From positions 434,001-498,000 of the forward strand of contig NZ_JARFVA010000001.1 in the NCBI RefSeq assembly GCF_029194005.1: 64,000 nucleotides of DNA, in the 5' to 3' direction. Under the pieces are notes generated by a model. The model did not search any database and had not been told where the DNA came from. It saw only the letters and a program-made list of their open reading frames with translations. A program made the position numbers and the translations under genes. Origin of the DNA: Flagellimonas okinawensis. GTDB taxonomy: Bacteria > Bacteroidota > Bacteroidia > Flavobacteriales > Flavobacteriaceae. Shown piece after piece: positions 35,760 through 43,263 of this stretch. Position 1 is the stretch's first letter. Each line of letters opens with the position of its first letter.

Positions 35760-36617
35760 TTAAACTGCTTTTAAACTAAGGTCCATATTATAAACGGAAT
35801 GGGTCAATGCTCCGGAAGAGATATAATTCACCCCACATTCTGCATATCTTCGTATGGTATCTTCCGTTATTCCTCCCGAGGATTCTGTGAGACATTGATC
35901 TCCGATACGTTTTACCGCTTCGGTGGTGTCGTCGTAATCAAAATTATCCAAAAGAATGCGGTACACACCTCCGGCTTTTAAAATTTCATCCACCTCATTT
36001 AAATCTCTGGCCTCCACTATAATTTTGAGGTCCTTCCCTTTCTCTGCCAAATAATCTTTTGTTTTTTGAATGGCTTTTGCAATACCGCCCGCAAAATCGA
36101 TATGGTTATCCTTGAGCATGATCATGTCGTACAGCGCAAATCGATGGTTTTCACCTCCTCCGATCTTTACTGCCCATTTTTCAAGGGCCCGGATTCCAGG
36201 TGTTGTTTTTCGGGTATCCAATATTTTGGTATCGGTTCCATCCAAAATAGAAACAAAATCCTGTGTTTTGGTGGCTATGGCACTCATGCGCTGCATGGCG
36301 TTCAGAACTAATCGCTCCGCCTTTAATATGCTTTGAGAGCTGCCCTCTACATAAAAAACCACGTCGCCATATTTTACTTTTTCTCCATCATTGATCAAGA
36401 CTTCCACGGCTAGTTCGGAGTCCACATAATTAAATACCATCTTGGCAAAATCCACGCCGGCTATAATGCCTTCATCCTTTACCAAAAGTTTGGCCTTGCC
36501 CTTTGCAGAAGCAGGGATACACGCCAAAGAGCTATGGTCACCATCGCCTACATCTTCCCTTACTGCGTTGGCGATGATCAAATCCAGCTCGTTTTGAAAT
36601 TGTTCTTCGGAAATCAT
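35760..36617 (-). CDS. nadC: Nicotinate-nucleotide pyrophosphorylase (quinolinate phosphoribosyltransferase)
   Basis: NadC converts quinolinate and PRPP to nicotinate mononucleotide in NAD synthesis. The 285-residue enzyme has VREDVGDGDHSSLACIP (about 18-34), ERLVLNAMQRMSAIATKT, ILDTRKTTPGIRALEKWAVKIGGGENHR (about 134-161) and YDMIMLKDNHIDFAGG (about 164-179), all family signatures. nadA and nadB are not in the window. It heads the nadC-BrkB-DUF2147-priA gene run. A near-consensus -7 box (TATTTTCG, minus strand, 36634-36641) lies upstream. Confidence 0.96.
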   Translation of the reverse strand: MISEEQFQNELDLIIANAVREDVGDGDHSSLACIPASAKGKAKLLVKDEGIIAGVDFAKMVFNYVDSELAVEVLINDGEKVKYGDVVFYVEGSSQSILKAERLVLNAMQRMSAIATKTQDFVSILDGTDTKILDTRKTTPGIRALEKWAVKIGGGENHRFALYDMIMLKDNHIDFAGGIAKAIQKTKDYLAEKGKDLKIIVEARDLNEVDEILKAGGVYRILLDNFDYDDTTEAVKRIGDQCLTESSGGITEDTIRRYAECGVNYISSGALTHSVYNMDLSLKAV

Positions 36618-36698
36618 CCAATTGGGGTTTTAACGAAAATAGTAAAAACATTGCTGCCTGTAAATGATAAGTAGGTGCTTAATTTAAGCTGAAACGTT

Positions 36699-36706
36699 TA
36701 TTTTTG
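36699..36706 (+). promoter_or_regulatory. Candidate -7 promoter box of rlmH (TATTTTTG)
   Basis: Perfect TAnnTTTG match ending 3 nt before the ATG of rlmH, so the transcript should be leaderless. A perfect 13-nt palindrome, GCTTAATTTAAGC (36677-36689), lies 9 bp upstream of the box and could be an operator. Confidence 0.5.
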
Positions 36707-36709
36707 GGT

Positions 36710-37183
36710 ATGCAGATTACTTTGATCGCCATTGGCAAAACTGATAAGTCTGAACTTGAAGAACTTATAACTGTTTATGAGAAACGGCTAAAGCACTATA
36801 TAAAGTTTAGCCTTGAGATTATTCCGGATATAAAAAACCGCAAAAATTTATCCGAAACCCAACAGAAAGAGAAAGAGGGTGAGTTGATTTTGGCACAGCT
36901 TCAACCTACGGACACCTTGATATTGCTGGATGAGAAAGGAAAGCAATACTCTTCCATGGATTTTGCTCAGCTCCTTCAGAAAAAAATGAATGCTGGAACA
37001 AAGAACCTAGTACTAACCATTGGCGGACCATATGGTTTTAGCGATGCCGTTTATGCGAAGTGCTCGGGTAAAATAAGTTTATCCAAAATGACATTTTCCC
37101 ATCAAATGGTACGTTTGTTCATTGTAGAACAAATCTACAGAGGCTTCACCATTTTAAGGAACGAGCCCTATCATCACCAATGA
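36710..37183 (+). CDS. rlmH: 23S rRNA pseudouridine1915 N3-methyltransferase RlmH
   Basis: RlmH methylates pseudouridine 1915 in helix 69 of 23S rRNA. The 157-residue SPOUT protein begins MQITLIAIGKTDK and contains LILLDEKGKQYSSMDFAQLLQ (about 73-93), LTIGGPYGFSDAVYAKCSGKISLSKMTFSHQMVRLFIVEQIYRGFTILRNEPYHH at the C-terminus (the SAM-binding knot). I use the ATG at 36710; a TTG two codons earlier is part of the -7 box. Transcribed alone. Confidence 0.95.
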   Translation: MQITLIAIGKTDKSELEELITVYEKRLKHYIKFSLEIIPDIKNRKNLSETQQKEKEGELILAQLQPTDTLILLDEKGKQYSSMDFAQLLQKKMNAGTKNLVLTIGGPYGFSDAVYAKCSGKISLSKMTFSHQMVRLFIVEQIYRGFTILRNEPYHHQ

Positions 37184-37264
37184 GATAGTTGGAGGCCAAA
37201 GACGAGAACCAAGACCAAAAAAGTCCTTGTTCCTTTTTCTTTAAGCGCAGCGGTTTTCCTTATG

Positions 37265-39157
37265 TTAATATAGCACCCTGAACTTAATGGTATTCTCGAT
37301 TTTCTTGAGGGCTTTGATCACATCCTTATTGTATTCCTTATCCAAATCGGTGATTACATAGCCTACTTGACTGTCGGTTGATAAGAATTGCCCGGTAATG
37401 TTCAAGCCATATTTAGCCAACACCTCGTTGATCTTGGCCATAATTCCAGGAACATTTTTATGGATGTGCAGGAATCTGTGGGCTTTGTTCTGTTTTGGCA
37501 ATCTAATATTTGGGAAGTTGACAGCATCAACCGTATTCCCTGTATTTATGTAGTCCATGATTTTATTGGGTACAAAATCGGCAATATCTCTTTGTGCTTC
37601 CTCTGTACTTCCACCGATATGAGGCGTAAGGATAACGTTCGATAATCCTTGAAGTGGGGTTTCGAACTCACCATTACTTCGAGGCTCAACCGGATATACA
37701 TCTACTGCTGCCCCTCCTAATTTTCCGCTTTTTATGGCAGCCGCCAATGCATCGATATCCACTACGAAACCGCGCGAAAGGTTGATCAGCTTGGCACCAT
37801 CTTTCATTTGATTGATCTCACGCTCTCCAATAAAGTTTTTATTTGCCTTATTATCATCCACGTGCAGTGTCACCACATCCGAAATAGATAACAAATCTTC
37901 CAGTGTATTGCATTTTGTGGCATTACCGATTGCCAATTGGTCGGCAACATCATAATAATACACTCGCATACCCATAGCCTCCGCCAACACGGACATTTGC
38001 TTACCAATGTTACCGTAACCTACAATACCCAAGTTTTTTCCCCGTACTTCTTGTGATCCTGCTGCAGTTTTATTCCATTCCCCATTGTGGATTTCCATAC
38101 TACGAGGAAAAATACTCCTCATGAGCATAATAATTTGTCCGATCGCAAGCTCTACAACGGAACGTGTGTTACTGTAGGGAGCATTGAACACAACAACTCC
38201 CTTCTTTTTGCTGTAGTCCAAATCGATTTGGGTGGTACCAATACAAAAAGCACCAACAACCAATAGTTTATCCGCTGCATCCAATACTTTCTGGGTAACC
38301 TGTGTTTTGGAGCGTATCCCCAACACATGAACACCTTTAATGCGCTCGATAAGTTCCTCTTCGGAAAGGCTGGTCTTTATCAATTCAACGGAAAAACCTT
38401 CTTCCGAAAGATTTTCGAAAGCTGCTGGGTGCACATTTTCCAGTAATAATATTTTAATTCTGTTCTTGGGGTATGATAAGTTTCTTGGCAAATCGTTCAC
38501 AAATAAAAATTCATCTAGGTTAGGTGCCACATGATCGGCATTATTGGCCGCTTTTTCACGGTGCACATTTTCAGTGTAGGCGAAAAATTTATGGGCGATT
38601 CCGGCCTCACGCATTACGTAATCACTATAGCCATCGCCAATAACTTGGACTTCGCCTTCCAAATCCAAGTTTTTTAAACATTCTATTTTTCCGTTGTGGG
38701 CAGCTAGAACATTGGTTTCATCAAAACCGATAATGTTACCTTTTTCGTCAAACTTAAACGTATTGGCATATACCCTATCGGATGGTATGTTATATTCTTC
38801 AACAATCGGATCTATAAACTCTTTAAATCCACAAGAAATCACATAAATATCCTCTGAATATTTATGAAAAAACTCCTTGTTGGTGGCTATGGACTTTGAA
38901 ATCTTTTGACGAAGCTCCACTACCAAATCCTGCAGGTCTTCTTTGTTCGCACTCAGCAAACAGATTCTTCGTTCCAATGATTCGGTGAATGAAATATCCC
39001 CATCAATCCCCAGGTTGGTGATTTTCTGGATTTCCGCCACTATCTCCTCCCTCTTGGGATTATCCTGTAGTGTCATTTCCGCCAGCACATCCAATGCTTC
39101 TACCCTAGTAAGGGTACTATCAAAATCGAAAACATATTTGCGGCCTGTCTCCACCAT
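37265..39157 (-). CDS. serA: Fused phosphoserine phosphatase/phosphoglycerate dehydrogenase (SerB-SerA)
   Basis: The 630-residue protein joins two steps of serine synthesis. Residues 1 to about 215 are a SerB-type HAD phosphatase with every catalytic motif: DFDST (11-15), Ser108 in VISCGF, Lys157 in NGKIE and GDGYSD (174-179). Residues about 234-545 are a D-3-phosphoglycerate dehydrogenase with the nucleotide loop GYGNIGK (380-386), Arg462 in NLSRGF, Glu491 in VYPVEP and His513 in TPHIGGSTEEAQ. An ACT regulatory domain occupies about 560-630 and could give serine feedback. Both halves look active, so one chain may hold the first and last pathway enzymes. No serC lies beside it. Confidence 0.93.
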   Translation of the reverse strand: MVETGRKYVFDFDSTLTRVEALDVLAEMTLQDNPKREEIVAEIQKITNLGIDGDISFTESLERRICLLSANKEDLQDLVVELRQKISKSIATNKEFFHKYSEDIYVISCGFKEFIDPIVEEYNIPSDRVYANTFKFDEKGNIIGFDETNVLAAHNGKIECLKNLDLEGEVQVIGDGYSDYVMREAGIAHKFFAYTENVHREKAANNADHVAPNLDEFLFVNDLPRNLSYPKNRIKILLLENVHPAAFENLSEEGFSVELIKTSLSEEELIERIKGVHVLGIRSKTQVTQKVLDAADKLLVVGAFCIGTTQIDLDYSKKKGVVVFNAPYSNTRSVVELAIGQIIMLMRSIFPRSMEIHNGEWNKTAAGSQEVRGKNLGIVGYGNIGKQMSVLAEAMGMRVYYYDVADQLAIGNATKCNTLEDLLSISDVVTLHVDDNKANKNFIGEREINQMKDGAKLINLSRGFVVDIDALAAAIKSGKLGGAAVDVYPVEPRSNGEFETPLQGLSNVILTPHIGGSTEEAQRDIADFVPNKIMDYINTGNTVDAVNFPNIRLPKQNKAHRFLHIHKNVPGIMAKINEVLAKYGLNITGQFLSTDSQVGYVITDLDKEYNKDVIKALKKIENTIKFRVLY

Positions 39158-39314
39158 GCGCTTATTAAAAAAATTAAGGCATAAAATTAAACATTAATTC
39201 CATCCTTATAATCGGAACTTATTAAAAACCTTACACATTTACAGATAAATCAAAAATCCGTTACGATTTGTTTTAAATCGCACCAAAAATGAAGACATTT
39301 CGAATAAGTTCATC

Positions 39315-39767
39315 TCAAAACCAACGCCTTGTCAGTTTACAATAGATACTAAACTCTTTTCCGAACATTTCCATCAAGGCCTCTTCCTCTGGTTTAATTT
39401 GAAAGTGGTTCATAAACGAGACAAAGCCTGCCGCCAATAACGTATTAAAGGCATTTCCCAACTTTAGGCCAAAAGCAAGCAAGAAAAGTAGCATTCCCAA
39501 ATACATAGGGTTTCGGGTAAATTTATAGACCCCGTTGGTCACTAGTTTTTTTGTTTTCTTTGGGTTTAATGGGTCAACCGTTGTTTTTAAGGTGAAAAAT
39601 TGGCCCACAGAAACCAAAATAACCAAAACTCCCAGACCGAACAGAATCATTGCCAATTGATTTCTACCAAAAAAATCAAATTCTCCAACAGGCAAAAATC
39701 TGTCCAAAACATACATTAATCCTCCAAAAACCAGCATAACCAAAGCTGGTGGCACTTTCATTTTCAT
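39315..39767 (-). CDS. Isoprenylcysteine/phospholipid methyltransferase-like membrane protein
   Basis: A 150-residue membrane protein with about four hydrophobic helices. The conserved C-terminal segment VTNGVYKFTRNPMYLGMLLFLLAFGLKLGN (about 86-115) and EEEALMEMFGKEFSIYCKLTRRW near the end are the ICMT/PEMT-type signature, in which RxPxY and the EE/F pair bind S-adenosylmethionine. Bacterial members are poorly characterised, and the methyl acceptor is unknown. It diverges from rdgB with about 60 bp between starts. Confidence 0.82.
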   Translation of the reverse strand: MKMKVPPALVMLVFGGLMYVLDRFLPVGEFDFFGRNQLAMILFGLGVLVILVSVGQFFTLKTTVDPLNPKKTKKLVTNGVYKFTRNPMYLGMLLFLLAFGLKLGNAFNTLLAAGFVSFMNHFQIKPEEEALMEMFGKEFSIYCKLTRRWF

Positions 39768-39793
39768 ATAAACGGGTTAAAGTCCGAAATTAC

Positions 39794-39801
39794 TACTTTT
39801 G
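39794..39801 (+). promoter_or_regulatory. Candidate -7 promoter box of rdgB (TACTTTTG)
   Basis: Perfect TAnnTTTG match, 25 nt before the TTG start, giving a leader of about 20 nt. Confidence 0.6.
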
Positions 39802-39825
39802 AAACTCAAATAGAACCCTTTTGAT

Positions 39826-40407
39826 TTGAAACTAGTTTTTGCCACCCATAACGACAACAAGCTTAAAGAAGTGCAACAATTACTGCCCAAAAACATTGAG
39901 CTGTTGTCCTTAAAAGATATTGAATGCTTTGATGAAATCCCCGAAACCGGGGCCACTTTGGAAGAAAATGCCAAAATAAAAGCGGATTTTGTGACCCAAA
40001 CCTATGGTTTGGATTGCTTTTCCGATGACACTGGTTTATTGGTCGATGATCTAAATGGTGCTCCTGGGGTTTATTCTGCAAGATATGCAGGAGAACAAAA
40101 AAAGGCAGATGACAATATGGCCAAACTTTTGGCAGAACTAGAGGGATCCAACAACCGATCCGCACACTTTAAAACCGCCATACATTTAAACCTGCAAGAT
40201 CAGAGTTATACTTTTGATGGCATTGTTGAAGGCCAAATAACCTTAGCCCGGCATGGTGAAGGCGGATTTGGCTACGACCCCATTTTTAAACCTAACGGGT
40301 ACGATAAAACCTTTGGGGAACTGTCTTCGGAAACCAAAAATGCCATAAGTCACAGAGGAAGAGCTGTTCAAAAATTAGTGGAATTCCTAAAAAACAGGGC
40401 AACTTAG
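39826..40407 (+). CDS. rdgB: XTP/dITP pyrophosphatase (RdgB/HAM1 family)
   Basis: House-cleaning enzyme that hydrolyses dITP and XTP to monophosphates. The 193-residue protein has [20 protein letters not shown] (from residue 2), [25 protein letters not shown] (about 65-89) and [23 protein letters not shown] (about 144-166), with [10 protein letters not shown] near the end. The start codon is TTG: the protein fits homologues from this residue, an in-frame TAG lies just upstream (39811-39813), and no ATG is available before the conserved N-terminus. Confidence 0.95.
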   Translation: MKLVFATHNDNKLKEVQQLLPKNIELLSLKDIECFDEIPETGATLEENAKIKADFVTQTYGLDCFSDDTGLLVDDLNGAPGVYSARYAGEQKKADDNMAKLLAELEGSNNRSAHFKTAIHLNLQDQSYTFDGIVEGQITLARHGEGGFGYDPIFKPNGYDKTFGELSSETKNAISHRGRAVQKLVEFLKNRAT

Positions 40408-40429
40408 GTTGCACCGATCAAAATAAGTG

Positions 40430-40437
40430 TACCTTTG
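40430..40437 (+). promoter_or_regulatory. Candidate -7 promoter box of the DEAD-box helicase gene (TACCTTTG)
   Basis: Perfect TAnnTTTG match. It predicts a start near 40442 and a leader of about 108 nt, unusually long for this window. Confidence 0.6.
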
Positions 40438-40442
40438 CCGCT

Positions 40443-40550
40443 TTATTAACGCCGCCGGTATGGGCAAGGTGTTGCGATGGGCTTGAACGGGAAATACAAA
40501 ATCGCTCTATGCAACACAACATATTTGCGATTTAAGGTATTTACACCGCT
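40443..40550 (+). promoter_or_regulatory. Long structured 5' leader of the DEAD-box helicase gene
   Basis: The leader can form a nested stem: GTGTT (40469-40473) with AACAC (40513-40517), and GCGAT (40474-40478) with ATCGC (40501-40505), leaving a bulge on one side. Cold-induced DEAD-box helicase mRNAs in other bacteria have long regulatory leaders. A regulatory role here is inference. Confidence 0.4.
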
Positions 40551-42308
40551 ATGACAAAATTTGAAGCCTTGGGGTTAGATCAACCCCTATTGGATGCTAT
40601 TTCCGACCTTGGATTTGAATCCCCCTCTGAAGTACAAGAAAAATCAATCCCAATTTTATTGGAGCAGGAAACCGATTTGGTGGCCCTAGCCCAAACAGGA
40701 ACGGGTAAAACTGCTGCTTTTGGATTTCCTATGATTCAAAAGATTCAATCGGACAGCAGAACAACCCAAGGATTGATCCTCTCCCCTACGAGAGAGCTTT
40801 GCTTGCAGATCACCAACGAATTAAAACTCTACTCCAAATACGTAAAAGGACTGAATGTGGTTGCCATCTATGGTGGTGCCAGCATTACCGACCAGGCCAG
40901 ACAGATAAAGAGAGGCGCCCAGATTGTTGTGGCAACTCCTGGCCGTATGAAGGACATGATCGGCAGAAATATGGTCGATATCTCCAAAATTGATTATTGC
41001 GTACTTGATGAAGCCGATGAAATGTTGAACATGGGCTTTTATGAAGACATAAAGGACATTTTGTCCAATACCCCACAAGAAAAATTTACATGGCTTTTTT
41101 CGGCGACCATGCCCAAGGAAGTGGCCACGATTGCCAAAAAGTTCATGCACAAGCCAGTTGAGATAACCGTTGGGTCTAAAAATGCAGGGGCTTCCACCGT
41201 ACAGCACGAATATTATGTGGTAGGTGGTCGTGATCGTTATGCAGCACTTAAAAGGTTGGCCGATGCGAACCCAGGTATTTTCTCCGTAGTGTTCTGTAGA
41301 ACCAAAAGAGACACCCAACGTGTAGCCGAAAAGCTAATCGAAGATGGTTACAACGCTGGTGCTTTACATGGAGATTTGAGTCAGAACCAACGTGATTTGG
41401 TGATGAACTCCTTCCGTAAAAAGCAAGTTCAGATGTTGGTGGCTACCGATGTAGCTGCCCGTGGTATCGACGTGGACGATGTAACACACGTAATCAATTA
41501 CCAGTTACCTGATGAGATTGAGACCTATACCCACCGTAGTGGTCGTACTGGGCGCGCAGGGAAGTCTGGGATTTCCATGGTAATCGTAACTCGTTCCGAG
41601 CTTAGAAAGATAAAGGCCATTGAGAAGAAAATCCAACAGGAATTCCTATCCAAAAAGATTCCTGATGGTATTGAAATCTGTGAGATTCAATTATACCACT
41701 TGGCCAACAAAATCAAAGAAACCAAGGTAAACCAAGAAATTGACAGCTATCTACCAGCTATCAACGATGTTTTGGAAGGTATTGACCGTGAAGAACTCAT
41801 CAAAAAGATATTCTCCGTAGAGTTTACCCAGTTCTACAACTATTACAGTAAGACCAAAGACCTTAACAGTCAAGATTCTGGTAAGGGAGTAGGAAGTGAT
41901 AAAGGAGACATTCCAACAGAAGGTTCAGTGCGTTACTTTATTAATGTAGGTGAGCGCGATGGCTACGATTGGATGAGCTTGAAAGATTTCTTGCGAGACA
42001 CTTTGAACTTGGAAAAAGAAGATGTCTACAATGTGGACACCAAAGATTCATTCTCCTTCTTCAATACCGATGCTCAACTTACTGAATTTATCCTTCAAAC
42101 CTTTACAGACTTTAAACTGGAAGGTCGCTTTATAAATGTTGAAGTTTCAAAGAATCCAGGTGCTGGTGGCGGCGGAAAAGGCGGAAAAAAACGTCGTGGC
42201 CGTAAAGGCGGTGGCGGAAGTCGAAGAGGCGGCAACAAGTCATATAAAGGAGGAAAAAAAGGAGGTTACGGTAAAAAAGGTGGTAAGAAAAAACAGGGCT
42301 TTTATTAG
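40551..42308 (+). CDS. DEAD-box RNA helicase with DbpA-type RNA-binding domain
   Basis: ATP-dependent RNA helicase of 585 residues, probably for ribosome assembly or cold adaptation. The core has a Q-motif (FEALGLDQPLLDAISDLGFESPSEVQ), motif I AQTGTGKT (about 49-56), motif II DEAD (about 152-155), motif III SAT and motif VI HRSGRTGRAG (about 329-338). A DbpA-like RRM fold occupies about 462-540 (VRYFINVGERDGYDWMSLKDFL). The last 40 residues are a Gly/Lys/Arg-rich tail that should bind RNA. The domain set resembles CsdA/DeaD, but orthology to one named helicase is not certain. Confidence 0.92.
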   Translation: MTKFEALGLDQPLLDAISDLGFESPSEVQEKSIPILLEQETDLVALAQTGTGKTAAFGFPMIQKIQSDSRTTQGLILSPTRELCLQITNELKLYSKYVKGLNVVAIYGGASITDQARQIKRGAQIVVATPGRMKDMIGRNMVDISKIDYCVLDEADEMLNMGFYEDIKDILSNTPQEKFTWLFSATMPKEVATIAKKFMHKPVEITVGSKNAGASTVQHEYYVVGGRDRYAALKRLADANPGIFSVVFCRTKRDTQRVAEKLIEDGYNAGALHGDLSQNQRDLVMNSFRKKQVQMLVATDVAARGIDVDDVTHVINYQLPDEIETYTHRSGRTGRAGKSGISMVIVTRSELRKIKAIEKKIQQEFLSKKIPDGIEICEIQLYHLANKIKETKVNQEIDSYLPAINDVLEGIDREELIKKIFSVEFTQFYNYYSKTKDLNSQDSGKGVGSDKGDIPTEGSVRYFINVGERDGYDWMSLKDFLRDTLNLEKEDVYNVDTKDSFSFFNTDAQLTEFILQTFTDFKLEGRFINVEVSKNPGAGGGGKGGKKRRGRKGGGGSRRGGNKSYKGGKKGGYGKKGGKKKQGFY

Positions 42309-42383
42309 TTAATTCTATATTAAATGGTAAGCCTCTCCTATTTATTTTTCTTTGTTTAGTACCTTTATAGCTACAAAGATTGC

Positions 42384-43166
42384 ATGAGAAGATTACTACT
42401 TTTAATATTGGTCTTGATTCCCTTCCTTGGTTTCTCTCAGGTTGACGAGCAAGAAAACCAAGAAGTCCAGGATTTTACCGCTACCGTTATCAATGCACAA
42501 ACGGAATTTCCTTTGGAAAGCGTTCACGTGGTAAACCTTAACCAAGTAAAAGGTACAATTACGAATCCTGAAGGAAAGTTTACGATTCCAGCAGCCGTCA
42601 ATGATACCTTGTACTTCTCTTATCTTGGTTTTAAAACCCAAAAAGTTAGGGTCACCAACGATATGTTTCGATTTGGAAACACGGAAATCGCGTTGACGGA
42701 ATTGGCCTATGCTTTGGAAGAGGTGATCGTTAGGCCCTATCAGCTTACCGGATACCTGGAAATCGATGTTAAGAACCTGCCCGTTAACGATGCAAAACAA
42801 TACAGTATTTCCGGACTTCCAACTAGTTATGAGGCTGGGAGTAAAAACCCGAGTGCGGTAACCAAAGTTCTCGGTGCCATTCTAAATCCTGCTGATCTAT
42901 TGCGAAATCTTTTTGGCAAAAAGCCACGGCAAATGCGCAAGTTGAGACAAATAAAGGAAGATGATAATATCAGGGACCTTTTAGCTTCAAAATTCGATAG
43001 AGAGACCTTGACCGAATTGTTGCAATTGGAAAAAGTGGACATTGAGGATATCCTAAACAATTGCAACTATTCCAAATCCTTCATCAAAACTGCGAACGAC
43101 CTTCAGATTTTAGATGCGATTTCGAGTTGTTATGAAGAGTACAAAGTGTTGAACAGAAATCAATAA
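42384..43166 (+). CDS. Exported carboxypeptidase-regulatory-like domain protein
   Basis: A 260-residue protein with signal peptide MRRLLLLILVLIPFLGFSQ and a CarboxypepD_reg-like beta-sandwich (about 30-118: ATVINAQTEFPLESVHVVNLNQVKGTITNPEGKFTI, YFSYLGFKTQKV, ALEEVIVRP). This is the module found at the N-terminus of TonB receptors, but here no plug or barrel follows. Instead there is a basic helical region (PRQMRKLRQIKEDDNIRDLLASKFDRETLTELLQ). Such stand-alone proteins are frequent in Flavobacteriia and have no proven role. A near-consensus -7 box, TACCTTTA, lies at 42360-42367. Confidence 0.8.
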   Translation: MRRLLLLILVLIPFLGFSQVDEQENQEVQDFTATVINAQTEFPLESVHVVNLNQVKGTITNPEGKFTIPAAVNDTLYFSYLGFKTQKVRVTNDMFRFGNTEIALTELAYALEEVIVRPYQLTGYLEIDVKNLPVNDAKQYSISGLPTSYEAGSKNPSAVTKVLGAILNPADLLRNLFGKKPRQMRKLRQIKEDDNIRDLLASKFDRETLTELLQLEKVDIEDILNNCNYSKSFIKTANDLQILDAISSCYEEYKVLNRNQ

Positions 43167-43263
43167 CCATCATTTAAACCATCAATTGGGACGGTGCCGC
43201 ACGGCTGTAAATAAATTTTATTTTTCCGCATTCATTTTATAGCTTTAGACAAAATCCCAATTC

